DNA of 64,000 nt, taken from positions 1,918,314 to 1,982,313 of the forward strand of contig NW_019091376.1 of NCBI RefSeq assembly GCF_001949145.1, in the 5' to 3' direction. Every line of letters starts with the position of its first letter. Positions within the stretch are counted from its first letter, which is position 1. Origin of the DNA: Acanthaster planci (lineage: Eukaryota; Echinodermata; Asteroidea; Valvatida; Acanthasteridae). Made by a program: the position numbers and the translations under genes. Below the pieces are notes generated by a model. The model had not been told where the DNA came from and ran no database searches. It saw only the letters and a program-made list of their open reading frames with translations. Shown one piece after another: positions 25,721 through 39,799 of this stretch.

Positions 25721-28631
25721 CTGCAAAAAAAAGATCATAATTGGGACTCGCTTAGTCAGCAGTGAACATGGTTTGTGAACATTCGTACACATTGGCCGAG
25801 TTTTGAATTAACCAAACTTGACATGCCATTTACATAGGTGTGTTCTTTCTTGAAACGCCTGGCCCATATCACTTGCTCAGAAACTCCCCCCTCCCATTTT
25901 GTAGGTCATGATAAAATCTGAACCAGAAAATTTGGTGGTGATTGGGGATTTGAAAAATCTGATTTTTCATCTGGATGCAGTGAGCTGAATGATATGTTCA
26001 TGTTGAGTATCGCAATCTTTATTCTAAAGTGTTCTCGTGTGGTGCCGGGTGCAGAGCAGGCATGATTTCTGTGTTAGTGAGGTAATTGCCTTTTCCTGTG
26101 TACTGTGAAACAAAACGTGGTTCTGCTGGTACAGTTATGAGTTTCATATTCTGAAGTTGCCCGCAATTTTCCCTTTTGTCCCCCCTGGGTAGATAAGCAT
26201 TAAGGGGAAAATGGTTACAGTTGCAGCCAACTATCCCCCTGAAAAGAAAAATAAGAGACGGAGGTTGGGAGAAAAAAATTGAAAGCCCCAGGAGAAAGGA
26301 TATCTGAAGGAGCTCCCTAATCATTTTGACATAGTGCTTCTAGAAATTGTTCCCCTTGTTTTTCCCCTGAAGCAGTTTGAAATAGGTTTGAAATTGGCTC
26401 GGGTGTCCCTTGTTTGAGTGTTGTCCCGTTTCGGCACAATCACTAACGGCTTAGCTGTCCAACTGCTTGCCTTTGGCGATATGCATGTGTATCAGACTGC
26501 ATTTCTCTTTATTGGAGATACCAAAAAAGGACAGAAAATTCTGTAGAATGGATGTTCTCCTGCCTGGTTAAACCAGAACATTTATGTTTAATATACGAAT
26601 GAAGTCTTTTTTTTTCTAAGTGGCATGTATCCCAGTATCCTTACATGTTCTCAAGAGTCGGGGTTAATTTGTTGGTCTCCTCAACTTTTTACCGCCCTTA
26701 AATTGCAGCCAAGATTGCTTCTCCCTCTGGATCATTTCTTGAGAATCATAACGGCTGTGCATGATTTGCCACAGGCAAAAACAATCATTTCCTCTAATTT
26801 CCCAGTCGCGCAATATCAAAACAACTACAGTTACATCTTGTGATGCACGGTCTCACTAAAGGGACTGAAAAGAGAAGGGTGGGTAATGACCTTTGACTTC
26901 TGACCCGGTTCAACATCAGGTGGGAATGCCGCCAAAAGCAGTGTGTAATTGTGTGTATACACTCAAACGCTCTGGCTTATTCTGCTCGCAGCATTCACCT
27001 GTGCTGGTTTGAGAGCTTCGGCCCAAAGGCTTCTTTGAAGGCGAGGCTTCTTCAGCTTGTTAGAATTTTGGGGGTTTGACTGAGATGAAAGATGCTTGTG
27101 TAAATGTGATGGGTGTCATCCGACACCCGCAGAGAGTTCAGAGCCCTAAATCAAATTTCGGAGACCACAGCAATTGCTTTTTTTGAATGTTTGTTAATTT
27201 GATGGAAAACAGGATGAACCTGGTAAGATATACAAACATCGAAATGAACAGCCTGCTGTGACATAAACCACTGGGCTGCTGTCTCTTCGACCAAGAAAAA
27301 TATGCCTCCTGAATATATTTCATCACTTTACAAATAAACGGTTATTACCAATAAATCACGATGCGTTGACCTTCTGATTGCAAGAGTTGACCTAGAGAAA
27401 ACCTATGACACCATAGTCAACAAATTTTGTCTATTTTGCTATTACAGTGCTAGGAGACAACCTTCTATTTCCCTCCTCTCTGATTTGAATTTATGGTAGT
27501 TTTGGATTAGTTGTACATGTAAGAAAATGGTGGTTGTGAGGTTTTTCTTTCATGTCATTCACTGCTGACAGTATCTTACGAGAAATTTCAGCAACATGGT
27601 ACAAATCACTGTTTGTGACAGGTGCCAACAGAAGATATTTTGAACAATTTGGGTCCAGAGTCCTGTCATTTTAGTTAGATGGCTGAATTCTGGTTATCGT
27701 CATTGAATCTGGTTTTATGCTCCGCCTGTCATTTCAGCAAAAGGAGTGCTTTCGGGGAAAATTGCTCCTCACCTTTTTTGTTTCCCAACAAAGTGGTCCG
27801 GTCCATCCAATTGGGTTACCCATATGTGAGAATGGAGGAGTCCTGTGCCATCTTGACAAGTTGAATCCATTCTCGGCAGCAATCAATCAAGTCATGGATA
27901 GAGAGAAAAACACAGTTTGGGAAGAACATTGCTGGCATACAGAGGAAAAAAGGTTTACATGAACTCTTGTCATTTAGAGAATGTTCAGACAGAAAAATGG
28001 ATGTGCATCCGAGATAGGTCATAGGTCCAATGGGCGGGTTACCAGTAAGTGCGAAAAATCCATCACCTCATAACTATAACATAATTTAGGTTTTACAAGT
28101 GGTTACTGGCAGTCAAATGCAAGGTAGTCCTGTGGAAAACATTTACATTTTCACAGGAAGCAAATTGTTGATACAAAGGTATTTATTTATGGGACTAGCT
28201 GTATATACCCAGAAACACTCACACAGTGGAAAACTAATATTTCTGTCATTTGACCCTTGACCTGAAGAGAAAAATAACTGAACCGAGCATTGTCAAAAAC
28301 ACCGTGTATGCATGCATCTGTTGAGGTTGAGAAAATCAGATTGTACGGTGTGAAAGTGCACAGGCAATTACTGAGTTGTGGGGGAGTGAGTAAGTTCTTT
28401 TGTTACGAGAGTAGGGATCTAGTTGTGGCAATATACATACATGAAATTTGTCTCCATGATATTTGTGGTCCCTAAGAAAATGCATGTTCACTGCGTGTGT
28501 TGTCCCCACTACTAAAGAGCAAGTATGTACACCACAGCATACATGTAGTGTACTTGGAAAGTTTCTTGGTTCGCATGTTTCTCGTGTTCCTTACCTCCTG
28601 ACTTTCAAATGTTTCCTCCCTGCAAATTCCA

Positions 28632-28656
28632 CATCATAGGCAAACTGCCTATGATG
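28632..28656. repeat. Perfect short hairpin (11-bp arms)
   Basis: CATCATAGGCA at 28632-28642 and its exact reverse complement at 28646-28656 are separated by AAC. This could form a small stem-loop in the SALL pre-mRNA. It is too short for a miRNA precursor on its own. Confidence 0.7.
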
Positions 28657-30430
28657 TTGTACATTAGATGTTGATGATGTTGTACATACAGTTGTATATT
28701 AGAACTGACAGCAGAGAAAGAAAAATTCCCCTGAAGTACATTGCCTTTTTTCAAATCTTGAACTTTAAAACAAATACACACAAAAGCCTTCATGTTCAAT
28801 AGCAACAGTAAAGGGGGAAAAACAGATTTATTCCACAGGTTGTAAGGGCCCGTACATGTACATGTATGTGCACAGGGCAGGAGAACTTTTAGAAACCCCA
28901 CAAAAAGTGCCCATCAAACACCCTCGAACCATACACTAATCAATAAGAGTGCCGATGACAGCTTCCTTCATATTTCTTCTGGCAATGTTAGTTTAACTCC
29001 AAGGGCCGAAATCACTTTTCCTTTGTCACCGTTTTCAAGGCGCGGCACACCATATTCAGAAAAAATACATTGGTGTACATGTTGGAAAATTAGCCCAGAG
29101 TTTAGAGCGTTAAACGGCAGAGTTGCCAAATGGCAGTATTGGGAGCATTTTGCTAAACACGATTTATTTGCATTTCCTAGTCATCAATGTTTGCAGGCCA
29201 TGACAAGCTGCCTTTCGGGCTGTTTCCTTGTTGGAAATGCCTTTGTCATTTTTGTTAGGAAAAGAGTGAAAGTCACACCTTGTTGTTAAACTCGCATTTC
29301 ATATTAAAAAGATATATTGTGTCGTCACTTTATTCGAGAGAGTGTTTTCCCACTGGAAAATCAACAAAAAAAACCCAAATATTCCCACTTATCATAGTCT
29401 GAACTTGAGGGATTTTGACGAGGACGTTTTTAATGTAAAGCTGTTGAGCTGTTCAGCCATACTTCTCTTCTAAAATTATGGCGACTTGAGAGGGAGCCCT
29501 ATGCTGCAGGATTTGTCTGATCTGTTTCCAGTTCACGTGCAGTTCAAGCGAAAGACATCTGATATAGGTGTGATAATATTGTCACATGATGGCCCAAGAT
29601 TTCCTCTGTGACTCATACCATCCTTAATGTCAGCACGGCGAAAGAAAGGGGGGGCGGGGAGGACTGAGAGAGAGAAAGGTGTGAATTATGGGAACTGAAA
29701 AATTATGATCCATCTGTTTATAATTCCGGGGGGCCATCTTGGCTTTGAGCCCGAGAGAGAAAACAAGAAGGTGGCTGATTGATTTAATGTCGCTCTGAAA
29801 ATTGCCAGTCATCCGTTCATTAACAGCAAGTTTTGTTTTTTTGTTTCTATAGGGTTTGTGAAGGGGATAGGGAAAGTGTCTTGAAATACATTACATGTAC
29901 CGTTGAACTGTTGAAAACCAATTGTAAATCTGTGTCGCATTCATACGTACTCACAGAGCATTGCGTAGAATGTAATCTACGACAGTTCAGTATAACGTTT
30001 GTGGATTTTCCCGCCAGTCGTTGGTTTGTCCTGCTCTGTTGGATGAGAAATGTGCAGGGGTTCTGATCGGATGTTCCAAATTTATTACAGATTTCCTGAA
30101 ATGGGATGTGTTTTATGACTGCATTTAAGGACCTGCTGGTAGCACTTGTCAGTGAGATAATCCATGTAAATTTACTCAGCATTCATGTCCTGTTGACAAT
30201 GTTCCCATGTGTTATGTACCGGTAGAGGCTCTTGACAGTGACAAAGTTCTGAAAAACATAAAATGATGGGCTAGAAGGTGGGCATTAACAGGTGTACCCA
30301 AGTACTTGAACACATTTATGAAGAGATTTGTAAATGTGCTTGTGCTGGATTTTGTACCATAAATCCAAAATATAATTTTCGGTTGGATCAAAGGTTTTTA
30401 TGTAAACCATCTGTGATGTATAGTATCGTC

Positions 30431-30697
30431 ACACTGTAAAAAGGCTGGGCAATTTTTTGCGCAACATTGAGTACCAGGTGAACCACTTAACTGCTGGGCT
30501 GAAAAAAAAAAAATAACACCGTGAAAAAAAAAAGTAGTACAAATAATTTTTTTTTAACCACTGGTGGGTAAATGAGACAGGTTTGTGCATATATCAGGAG
30601 AGAATTAATGCGGTAGGTTAATCTGTTTGCCCGACAATTAGGCGATTCGCCTGGTACCCACCGTTGGGCTAAAAATTGCCCAGCATTTTTACTGTGT
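30431..30697. mobile_element. 267-bp MITE-like element with 27-bp terminal inverted repeats
   Basis: The left end (30431-30457, starting ACACTGTAAAAAGGCTGGGC) is the reverse complement of the right end (30671-30697, ending TTTTTACTGTGT) at 25 of 27 positions. The inside contains A- and T-runs, a palindrome AGGCGATTCGCCT at 30640-30652 and no coding capacity. Length, inverted ends and lack of an ORF fit a miniature inverted-repeat transposable element, a non-autonomous DNA transposon remnant. I see no clear target-site duplication, so the superfamily is not assigned. Confidence 0.75.
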
Positions 30698-33600
30698 ACT
30701 TTGATAGCACTTCATCAAAGGAGGCCAAGAAATTGATGATTTCCTTGTCAGTATTCCCTGTTCTCCAAAGAGGAGAGGCTGTTGTGACTCACTGTAAACT
30801 AATATGACCTTCAAACTTTATTTTAGTTTTCATTTCATATTTTCAAGTCAAAGTGCTCCCAAGGGGTGATCTGTTATGCTTCAAGCTTTATAATGTGGCT
30901 TCCAGTCACACGTGTTGTTTGTAGATATGTGCATGTATGTTAAGGTATACATACGTGCACATGCTACATGTGCCCTCCTTGCGTCAGATCATTTGGGCAA
31001 AATTTGCTGCCTCTAGGCTGTGTTATCCAAGCACTACGATTACTTTCACAGATGTTGCCAATTCCAGACCCTCTGGCTGGGAAGCGGCATAGAGTGGTTA
31101 CACATCACAGAACGTATGTCCCGTCTGTATTTTCAAATTTTTTCGTGGGGGGAGGATTAAAAAATGTTTTGAATAAATGACGAACAGTGAGATACATGTA
31201 CATCGTAATCACAGTTGAATGCAACCGTTGATTCTTCGTTACGTCAATTTGTTGACTGCACCACTAAGCACCGTATCGTGTGTAGACCTTGTGTGCATCA
31301 CGCAACACTTGAGATGACCAATCGTGAGCTTGAACTGAAGTACAGGCTGAGAGAAAAGAACGGTGTGTCATATACGGGAAAGCAGTTCGTTTGCCTTTAG
31401 CTTGACTGGTGTCCACAAGAAGGTGATAATCAAAATGAAGGAAATCATCTTTTTTCCCCGAGTATTTCAAGAACAGTTTTTTATGCTGAGGAGGATTCAG
31501 TTGACAGAGTGCCTGGACTGTAGCCTGAGATTTTTGCCCTTTTGGGGCCTCCCCTCCCCCCCCAAAAAAACACTCTACGCTTCCCTAATCCATGACACTT
31601 GATGTGCAGAAATTATCAGCTAGCAGGAGACCATCCATTCAAAGGGCCTCGACTAGCCCTGCTCTACTGACAAGGGTTTGGGGTAGAGGGAGAGAAGGTG
31701 TTCGTGGAAAAAAAATCAGTGATCTCACGCCACGGGTGGCGTAATTGATAATATGCATGAAATGATTTTGATTGGCAGTCAGCTTTTAGGTCGGCAGCCC
31801 GCGAACATGAAATGTCTGACACTTTCACACACACTCGCACTCACAGAGGCCTGTCAGAGGACTTCATGTCATTCCACCTGACACCGTACTTCTGGGGGGT
31901 TTTACTTGAGTAAGTGCCAGGGTTATTGTATTTCCCCCCCCCCATTCTCTATATCTCTCTCTTCTCTCCTTATGGTCAAATCTGGGCTAGGTGTGTTCTT
32001 TTGCAGGCAGTAATGTCTGGGGGTTTTCAAATCAATAAATTTGTTGTGGTGATGATCACTCTAAAGGAGGGAATGAAGCTGAACAGTGACCCTGTTGTGT
32101 TGGACGTTTTTTTCTAATTTTGCTGTGTTATTAATTCTGCCCTTGCCTTGGAGTAAAGCAGAGATCCATTCAGTTCTATTTCAAATTCATTATGCAGTTT
32201 CATATACCATTTATCAGTTTGTCAGATTAATGAACTATTCAACAGCTTAGGGAGTCGCATGTCTGAGGTCTCTGAATGTTTATCCTGTAATCTGACCAAT
32301 GATCAAGAAAATTGTTACAAAAAGCCGCCTTGAAAGAGCCTGCGTGTTTGTAATTGAACGGGCCTGAAATGAATTTTGTCATTTCAATGCATTTTTTTTC
32401 TCTCTCTTTCTGGCATTCTTAAGCCTCTAGTGTATCTCAACTTCACGCTTACTTGCCCAACAGTAGATCAACACCAGGGCCGCATTGTGTGAAACATTTT
32501 AAGGGGTTCCAGGATTGAATGGCATTTATGCCTTGAATGGCCAGAACAGGTGTATTTTGCCACTTTTATGCCTCAATTTTTTGAGTGAGAGAAAGGAGAA
32601 AATTGTTTTGTTGGTGGGATGTTTGATGGGAAAAAATGTGATGGTTGCAGTGACTGGGAGGCACATTGAGCAACCAGACTGGGTATTGACTGGCTGTGAA
32701 AAGGCACTTGTTGGGGGAGCTTTACTACAGCAAATAGCCCCAAGCATTAGCAATATCAGTAATACACAGATTGTATTGTCTGCAGCATAAACCACTGCCT
32801 AACTGTGCCCGGGTGCCGACCCAAGCTGGCAGTGTGGCACCCTGGCAAACTGAACCCTCTCTCTCTGTCTCCATCCCCCCTTATTTCAACTGTCTCCCCC
32901 CCCCCACACACACACCATTAGCATGCTTTTTGTGGTTCTGAGCATGCCACACTGGCTGAGAGGCCTGGGGGAATTTTTCTGTTTTTGTGGCCAATGGAAA
33001 AACACATTTTGCATCATCATTTGCTGTCATCGGAACTGGACTGATGAAGCCCTGTTAAAAGATGGGGTTGTCTTTTTGTTAATTCTAGGAGGTGTTTGAC
33101 CGTCTGACTAGTGACTAATCAAAAGTACAAGTTCCCAACAAAATTGTGCTTGCACTTTGTACCCCCAACTTCCTCATGGCAAAGTGAAGGGTGCAAACTA
33201 TGACTCGCTTTTTACATCAGCGCAAGTCTGCACTTTTTTCTTACATTGGTTTATTTAGTCTGAAACTGATGTTTTCTAGTGAAATTCTCCGTTGGTAATC
33301 AGTGAACACATTTGAGATTCGATGAAGGTTATGCAGAAAGGAAAATCTGGAGCAAGCTGGTCAAACTGCATAAAGCAAAACCCTCAAAATGCCAGTAAAT
33401 GTTCAGATATCAACAACTGAAATGTACATGTACAGTTCTTAAATACCTTTCACATACACAGCTTTCAAGTTGGTATCAAGTCAGCGTGAATGCACATGCA
33501 TATGCCGATCCAGTCACTTCATCCATTAATTCTTGCACTTTTACGAACACTTGTCTTGAGATCAAGTACTCGTAATTACTGGCTCTCACGAAACAGTAGT

Positions 33601-36600
33601 CAAAAGATTTTTCCCGCTGTTGGTTTGGCTAGAGCACACCAGCCAATTCTCCTCCCCACCATCCCCTAGCTGTTTTCCCCAGCTATATAGTGTAGCTGGT
33701 GCACAGCGGCAAGTCAAACCCCTTTCCCCCTCACCGTCGTCCTCCGTGTCTGTCAGAGCGACACAGTAGCGCTTCCCTGGGGCAGCCGCTAGTGTAGCAG
33801 CCAGGCAGACAGGAAGGAAATTGTTCACAGGGGAGGGATCCTGCAGGAGCAGTGAGCTAAATGCTTGTATCCTGCAGTGTGTGCTGGCTGCTGAGTTATT
33901 CAATTACCGTAAGGCGCTAAATAGTTCATGTAGTTTTATAGCCTGGGTCGCCAGGAGTTTAGTGTCGGGGTACATGTAGGCCTTTGTTGGACGGTCAACC
34001 TCTATGATCTGGTTGGGTTGGGGGGAGAGGAGACAGGGGGATGGGTTACAGTGGTAGATGTTCAGACGTGAAACTTGGCATTGCCTGGGGGCTGCTTGGT
34101 CTCTAAACAGGTAATAAGGGAACCTTACTTGATTCCTTAACTTGTTATTTTCACTACTTTTGTTCAGAGCAGCTATCAGTTCTGAAAAGCGTAAGTGTTG
34201 GCGTCATTGGACAGTGAAGGCTTAAAGTACATCTAATCTTAATCATCAGTAATGTGTACATGTACAGTATATTGTGCATTTTGTAAATGTTGTCTGGTGC
34301 AGTGTGCAGGAACCGAGGTGGTGCATGTACATGTATGCGCCCACTGGACTGGATGTTTTGTCATTTGACGGCCACTGAGTGGGCATACGTGTATGGTGGG
34401 ATAGCTGAAGCCTTGATTTTGTGACTTCTGCACTCCAGTAATCTAAATATGCAGGCAAGAAATGATGACTTGAAAAGCATTGCCGAAATCAATAGCAAAC
34501 CATGGGAACATGATTACAGAAGGTGGTGGGCCGGGGGAATGACTGCCCAATTGGGCAAATTTTTTTTTTTTTGGAGGGGTCGTTGCCGGGGACCGGAGAC
34601 CAGCCAGGACTCGGACTCTCTATTCGGATGGGAAGGGCCTCCGCACAAAAATTACTTGCAGAACCCCATCCTCCATGTTCAGTCACTTACAGTAGCAGTC
34701 ATTCATGATTGATTACAAGTAATGCCCCCCCCCCTTTCTGAAGCCAGGTTGGTTTCATTTTGAAATCCATCCGGTTTGTGACTTTTTGCTGTGGTTTCAA
34801 AGTTTGAAAGTATTAGGGGTTCAAAGATAGCTTGCACTTGCATGTGGTTGTAAAGGTAACCTAGTGCATTTCATATCAGTGCGTTTCAGGTAACGACCAG
34901 CCTTTCTGCTTCAGTGCTTTTAATTATAAAAGTGGTATCATTCTGGTAGGCTGTGAGCTCTTTATTTATTTAGATTTTTAGGTTGGGTTTCTGGGGATGT
35001 ATGTAATGCCTTTGTTTTTTGCTCCCAGAGCCCAGGTAAAGCTTTAATTTCACTGTTTGCCCTTCATATAACAAGGGGTCATTCACTAACAGTCTAAACA
35101 AGCGATTTTATGTTGATGCAGAATTTTTCAAGAACTTGTTTTGGGATTCCTTCTGTAGCTTAAAGGCTCCATTCTGTTACATAACTACACATCTTTATCT
35201 CTCTTTTTGTTTCTTACAGTCTTTTGGCTGTTAAACTGAATTGTGCTCTAACCGTCCAAGAGGAACAATTCTTTTGAAACAAGGACAGAAGAATTCTACT
35301 TTGTTTGCCATTCTCATCAAAAAAGGGAGAATAAAAATATTCCTAGATCATCAGATGCCAAGTCTCTGATAAAAAACAGAAATGTTTACAGTGATGACTT
35401 CTGGTGTTCTATGAACATGTGTTAATTATTTCACAGTTGAAGTGCCACCATATCAAGTCAGGGTGAGGGCGTGTACATTATATGATTCTAAGAGAATGAT
35501 TTACTCTCGGAACATGTTCAATTATGGGCAGTTGGATTGATACATACCAGGATAGGTCCCTAACTGGATGGCAGAGATAATGTCAAACCCACAGTTCTGG
35601 CTTTGTGTACACATCCTTGGCTTTTTTTGTAGTATTTTCCCCATTTTTTTCCACTGTAACACACTGACACAGTTCTTCCCTCAACTATCCCCAGCAGAAG
35701 TGTAAATAACACTTGGAGAAATTGTGTCAATTCCTGAGGTTTCTCATTCATTCAAGTAAAAAAAAAATTAATTAAGAAAATAGAAACACGCCTTGTCTTG
35801 AGAAAAAGATGCCCGGTGATGGAGGGTCAGCGACCCTCCCTTCCCCCACCCATCCTCCATGGTGGTTTCGGGCAGGGCACGGCACACATATCCTCTCACC
35901 GTGACATTGTCTGCACGTATTGTGATTGGTGTAACTGTCTGGCTGTATTCCCAGCCACGGTTCAAGTCCGCGGGACTGTTATTTTTCTAGGGCCGGCAGG
36001 AGATACTCAGATGATTCTCTCCTGTCATCGAGTTACCGCACATCACTACTTGAGGGGACTCGATGAATTTCATCCAGTCATCAGCTCTTTTTTTTTTGTC
36101 TTTTCACTTATCTCATCATCTGTCTCTCTAATGTTTTCTCTCCTCCAATTCTTTTCTGATTTTCACATGATTTTTTTCCCTCTCTCTCTTGACATGAGTA
36201 CCCCCTTTAGATTTGACAGCGCCCTTTTGATAGTAGCAGGAATTTGTCCAGGGTACACTGACTTTTTTACAGAAGTGCGAAGGACTTTGCAGTACTGATA
36301 ATAACATGAGATTTAGATATTGTTAAGTGATTGGTAAGCACTGTCTTCAACCTCTCTGGAACGTCCTCGATGCCATCAATTCATTTGTTGAATATCAATT
36401 TGTTGAATTGCTACACACCTGGTTTAGCCTTACACAGGATCGGTGTGTGAAAGCCTTGTCGGATTTGGGACTCGTCCCCATTGGATTCACATTCCAATGC
36501 TCTCTGGACTGAACTTGCCCTGGGTGTGTGAGAACACACCAATCTTTTGGTTTTTTGTTTGTATTTCTTGTTCCTTACAGTGCACTTTTTCAAGTAATTA

Positions 36601-39600
36601 AACCAAACATTTAGATACGTGCATGGCTATTCGGAAGGAACTTGGGTTTGTAAAGAGTTGCCATACAGAAGGGTACCGACAATCAACCAACACTTTGAAG
36701 TTGTATTGGACACCGGTTAATGTAGTTTGCATACAGTAAATTCATGTGTTTAGTGTCATACAAAAAGGTCATTTGGGTCAGGGTGTCATACCCCTTCCTC
36801 AGACTAAATCTGGCTATCCAAGTGAGGACTGTGACCCAGTGCACATGTTCCAAAACACTCCATAAAAAAGTGCAGTCATCATCTGTGCTGTGTACTGCAT
36901 CTGTGCATGGTGCTGACAAGGGGCCCACCTCTGCAGTTCCTCTTCCGCTCAGCAAGTGGGGAAACACAGGTGTGAACAGGTTGTATAGGGGGTTGACATT
37001 TTCTCCATCCTTGGCCAGGAAACCTGAATGGGCAGCCAGGGCCAGCTCTGCTGACTGATATGCCTGCTCTGGGCTGACTGTGGGATCTCTCTCACCCAGT
37101 CCTGATGTGAGTTCTTGTGGCTAGACAGAGCACAGCCTACGATGTCATGTTGCATCAAGAGCCATCTCTCAAAAATTTTAATGGGAAGGGGGCAGTGTCT
37201 CCAGAAAAGTAAGCTTGGGTTTGTTCATTCATACCTGTGAGTCTTGTCTTGAATCATTTGTGCTTTTACGACTTTGTTTCTTGATATTGAACTGTCTGAG
37301 AAATCCAACTTTCCTACACATACAGGGAAGGTGGTTCAAACTGTTACGGTATGGTACAGATACATGTAGTAGTGGTAGCCACAGGTGGCAGACAGGAGGC
37401 CAATAACCCCCCACTTTTTTGCCAGGGGGGGGGACACTTTTGGTAGATCCTATATGGGGCGGGGCTTTATGGATCAGGCTATTAATGGTTGATGCCTGGT
37501 GGTCTCACATCTGCCCCCCCTCCCAAATCATTCTGCTGCCATTGGTGGTAGCATTATCAAAGGGCTAGTAGCAATTACAAATGAAGGTGAGCCTGTAGAT
37601 ACAAGCAAATTGTGGTTATAGTTACAATTTCTCTCTGTCAGGAACGAATTACCAGTTGAGATGAATTACCAATTGAGAACAAAAGAAAATGGTGGAGAAG
37701 GGGAAAGGTTTCTCCCTAAAAAAATGAATAAATCGGCCACAGTAGACATGTACGCTGTTCTTTCTGACTGCCAGAAATGTTTTTTCTTTTTTTCTTAAAA
37801 CTTTAAACCAAACAGCTGGTTACAGTTCTTTTTAAATTGCCAAATGTGTTACTATTAGACACATTGCTTTGACATGAATTTGTCGCTTTACATGCCCTTC
37901 AAAATGTTGATGGGTGTGGTGTGTCTCATTTCATGATTTTGGCGCTACCTAAGAGATAAGAATGATACCAAGCCCACTTGAGCAACACATGAATCACAGG
38001 TGATGATGGATAGATGAATACATGTTGGGAGAGGATAAGTTTTTGACTTTGGGAACAGGGAAGCTGTGAATCAGAGCCCACTCTTGGCACCACCTGTGGC
38101 TCTCTATTGAGTATCTCTTTGCTTTGCCCTGGACAGGATTTTGTGTCATGTAAATTTCACAGCTTGCCACTGCCCCGAAGTCATGTCAATTTTGGAGTCT
38201 GGTGCGATCTTTTGGCATAAATTCCTGAATCTAGCACCAAGGTAAATAAACTTTTCCTTTAAGAGTTACATTTAAAGCCGCATCTGTACACGAAGACCGG
38301 ATATAGAATTATTTCAGTAGGCTTGCTTCCTCCTATTTTGCCTGTGACTTTCTGGAGCATTATGAAGCACTTTCCCCCTTTGCACTGTGTAAAATCTGGA
38401 TTATTTATCATTACCAATTGATGACAGAAATATCCTGTTCTGGCTTCAGTCCATAGATTGACGTTAATACCTCTGCACACAAGCACAGTGCCTTGCATTG
38501 CGGAGACACATATGCATGCTGTCTTTCAACCTTGTTCTCACAGCCAGCATCCCTCTGCTTCCCCCCCTCCCACTCACATTTAACTTCCAAATTAGTACCA
38601 TGAATCATGACTCGTTATGTGTGGGAGGGGCCAGTCAGGTCTTAAAGCAAGAAATTCACTCAGAAGTTTTGAGCTTAATGTCCGTCTCCCCTCCTACAAG
38701 ACCAACTATTCAGAATCTGAACACCAGCCACTGATTATGGTACTGTGAAGATGGCCAACTCCCTCCTGTCCCCGTGACTGTTGTGTACATGCACATTCAC
38801 TCATGCAGGTCATGATCATCGTACATGTACATGTAGGTCAAATGAATGACCGGCTCTTGTGATCCACATTCAAAGCACTTTGGTCGGCTGAATTGTCTGA
38901 GGCCAATTTCAGTGAGCAAATGAATGCAAACTTATGCTAAGCATGGATAATATCTGCTGAGCAAAAACCTGGTTTGCCAGCCAGAATGGCCTGTTGTGTG
39001 TATTGCTTTACTGGCCGACAATCTGCAGAGTTTGTTTGCCAGTTTGAAATTTTTTTGTTAGTGCGGAATTCAGTGCTTTTTGCTAATTCACTCCTTGATG
39101 AAGTTGACCAGAGGTCGTAGGTTTGTTTGCATAATGTCTTGCACTGTGCACATTATGGATGTCAGCATTTCCACCCTCTCCTGGCAGTGCACTGTTCACT
39201 GGAAGCATGTGTCATCTAAGAATGATTGCAGAACCTCAACGTGCTGATTGATGGTGTCAAAAACTCCAGAATTCAGCAGCCATCATGTGGGACTACATTT
39301 CACCGCTTATGAATCTTGTAGACAATTCATTTTCGAGACATCAAAAAGAAATTTGGGGGACATATTCCAAGGACATGAAGTCCATGGTGTTGTTCCAAAT
39401 GCCGTAAATCAACCCTATGAGGAATGAGTTATCTGGACACACAACTCAGTTATTATAAAGTCACAAGACTTACAAGATGAGCCTCAGCTGAATATAATGT
39501 GTACATGTACATGTATTTGCTGCTAGTGTTACCATGGACTTACAGGCCCTATGGCTCCATACCTGCGCAAACATCCAAAATTAAGCCTTCATTTGGAATG

Positions 39601-39799
39601 GTTTCAACCACTTCACTTCTTTGGAGATCACAGAATTGTAATACAAGCCCATGAAAACAAAACTTACCCATTTGTTTACCTCTTTACAGAGGTTGTAAAA
39701 TGAAAAATTTCCCTGATGAAAAATAAATGTTCCTAGCTAGGAACAAGATGCAGCGGTACATATAGTTAAGCATGGGGGAGGGTCCAATAGAGCTTGGAA

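Noticed and set aside
32811-32842. Imperfect hairpin GGGTGCC...GGCACCC, considered as a tRNA or SINE fragment
   Set aside because: There is no box A/B pair or cloverleaf and only a 7-bp stem. It is not supported as an RNA gene.
35798-36298. 166-codon plus-strand frame in SALL intron 1
   Set aside because: The second half is Phe/Ser/Leu-rich translation of T/C-rich DNA. There is no domain and there are no flanking splice signals that join to SALL.
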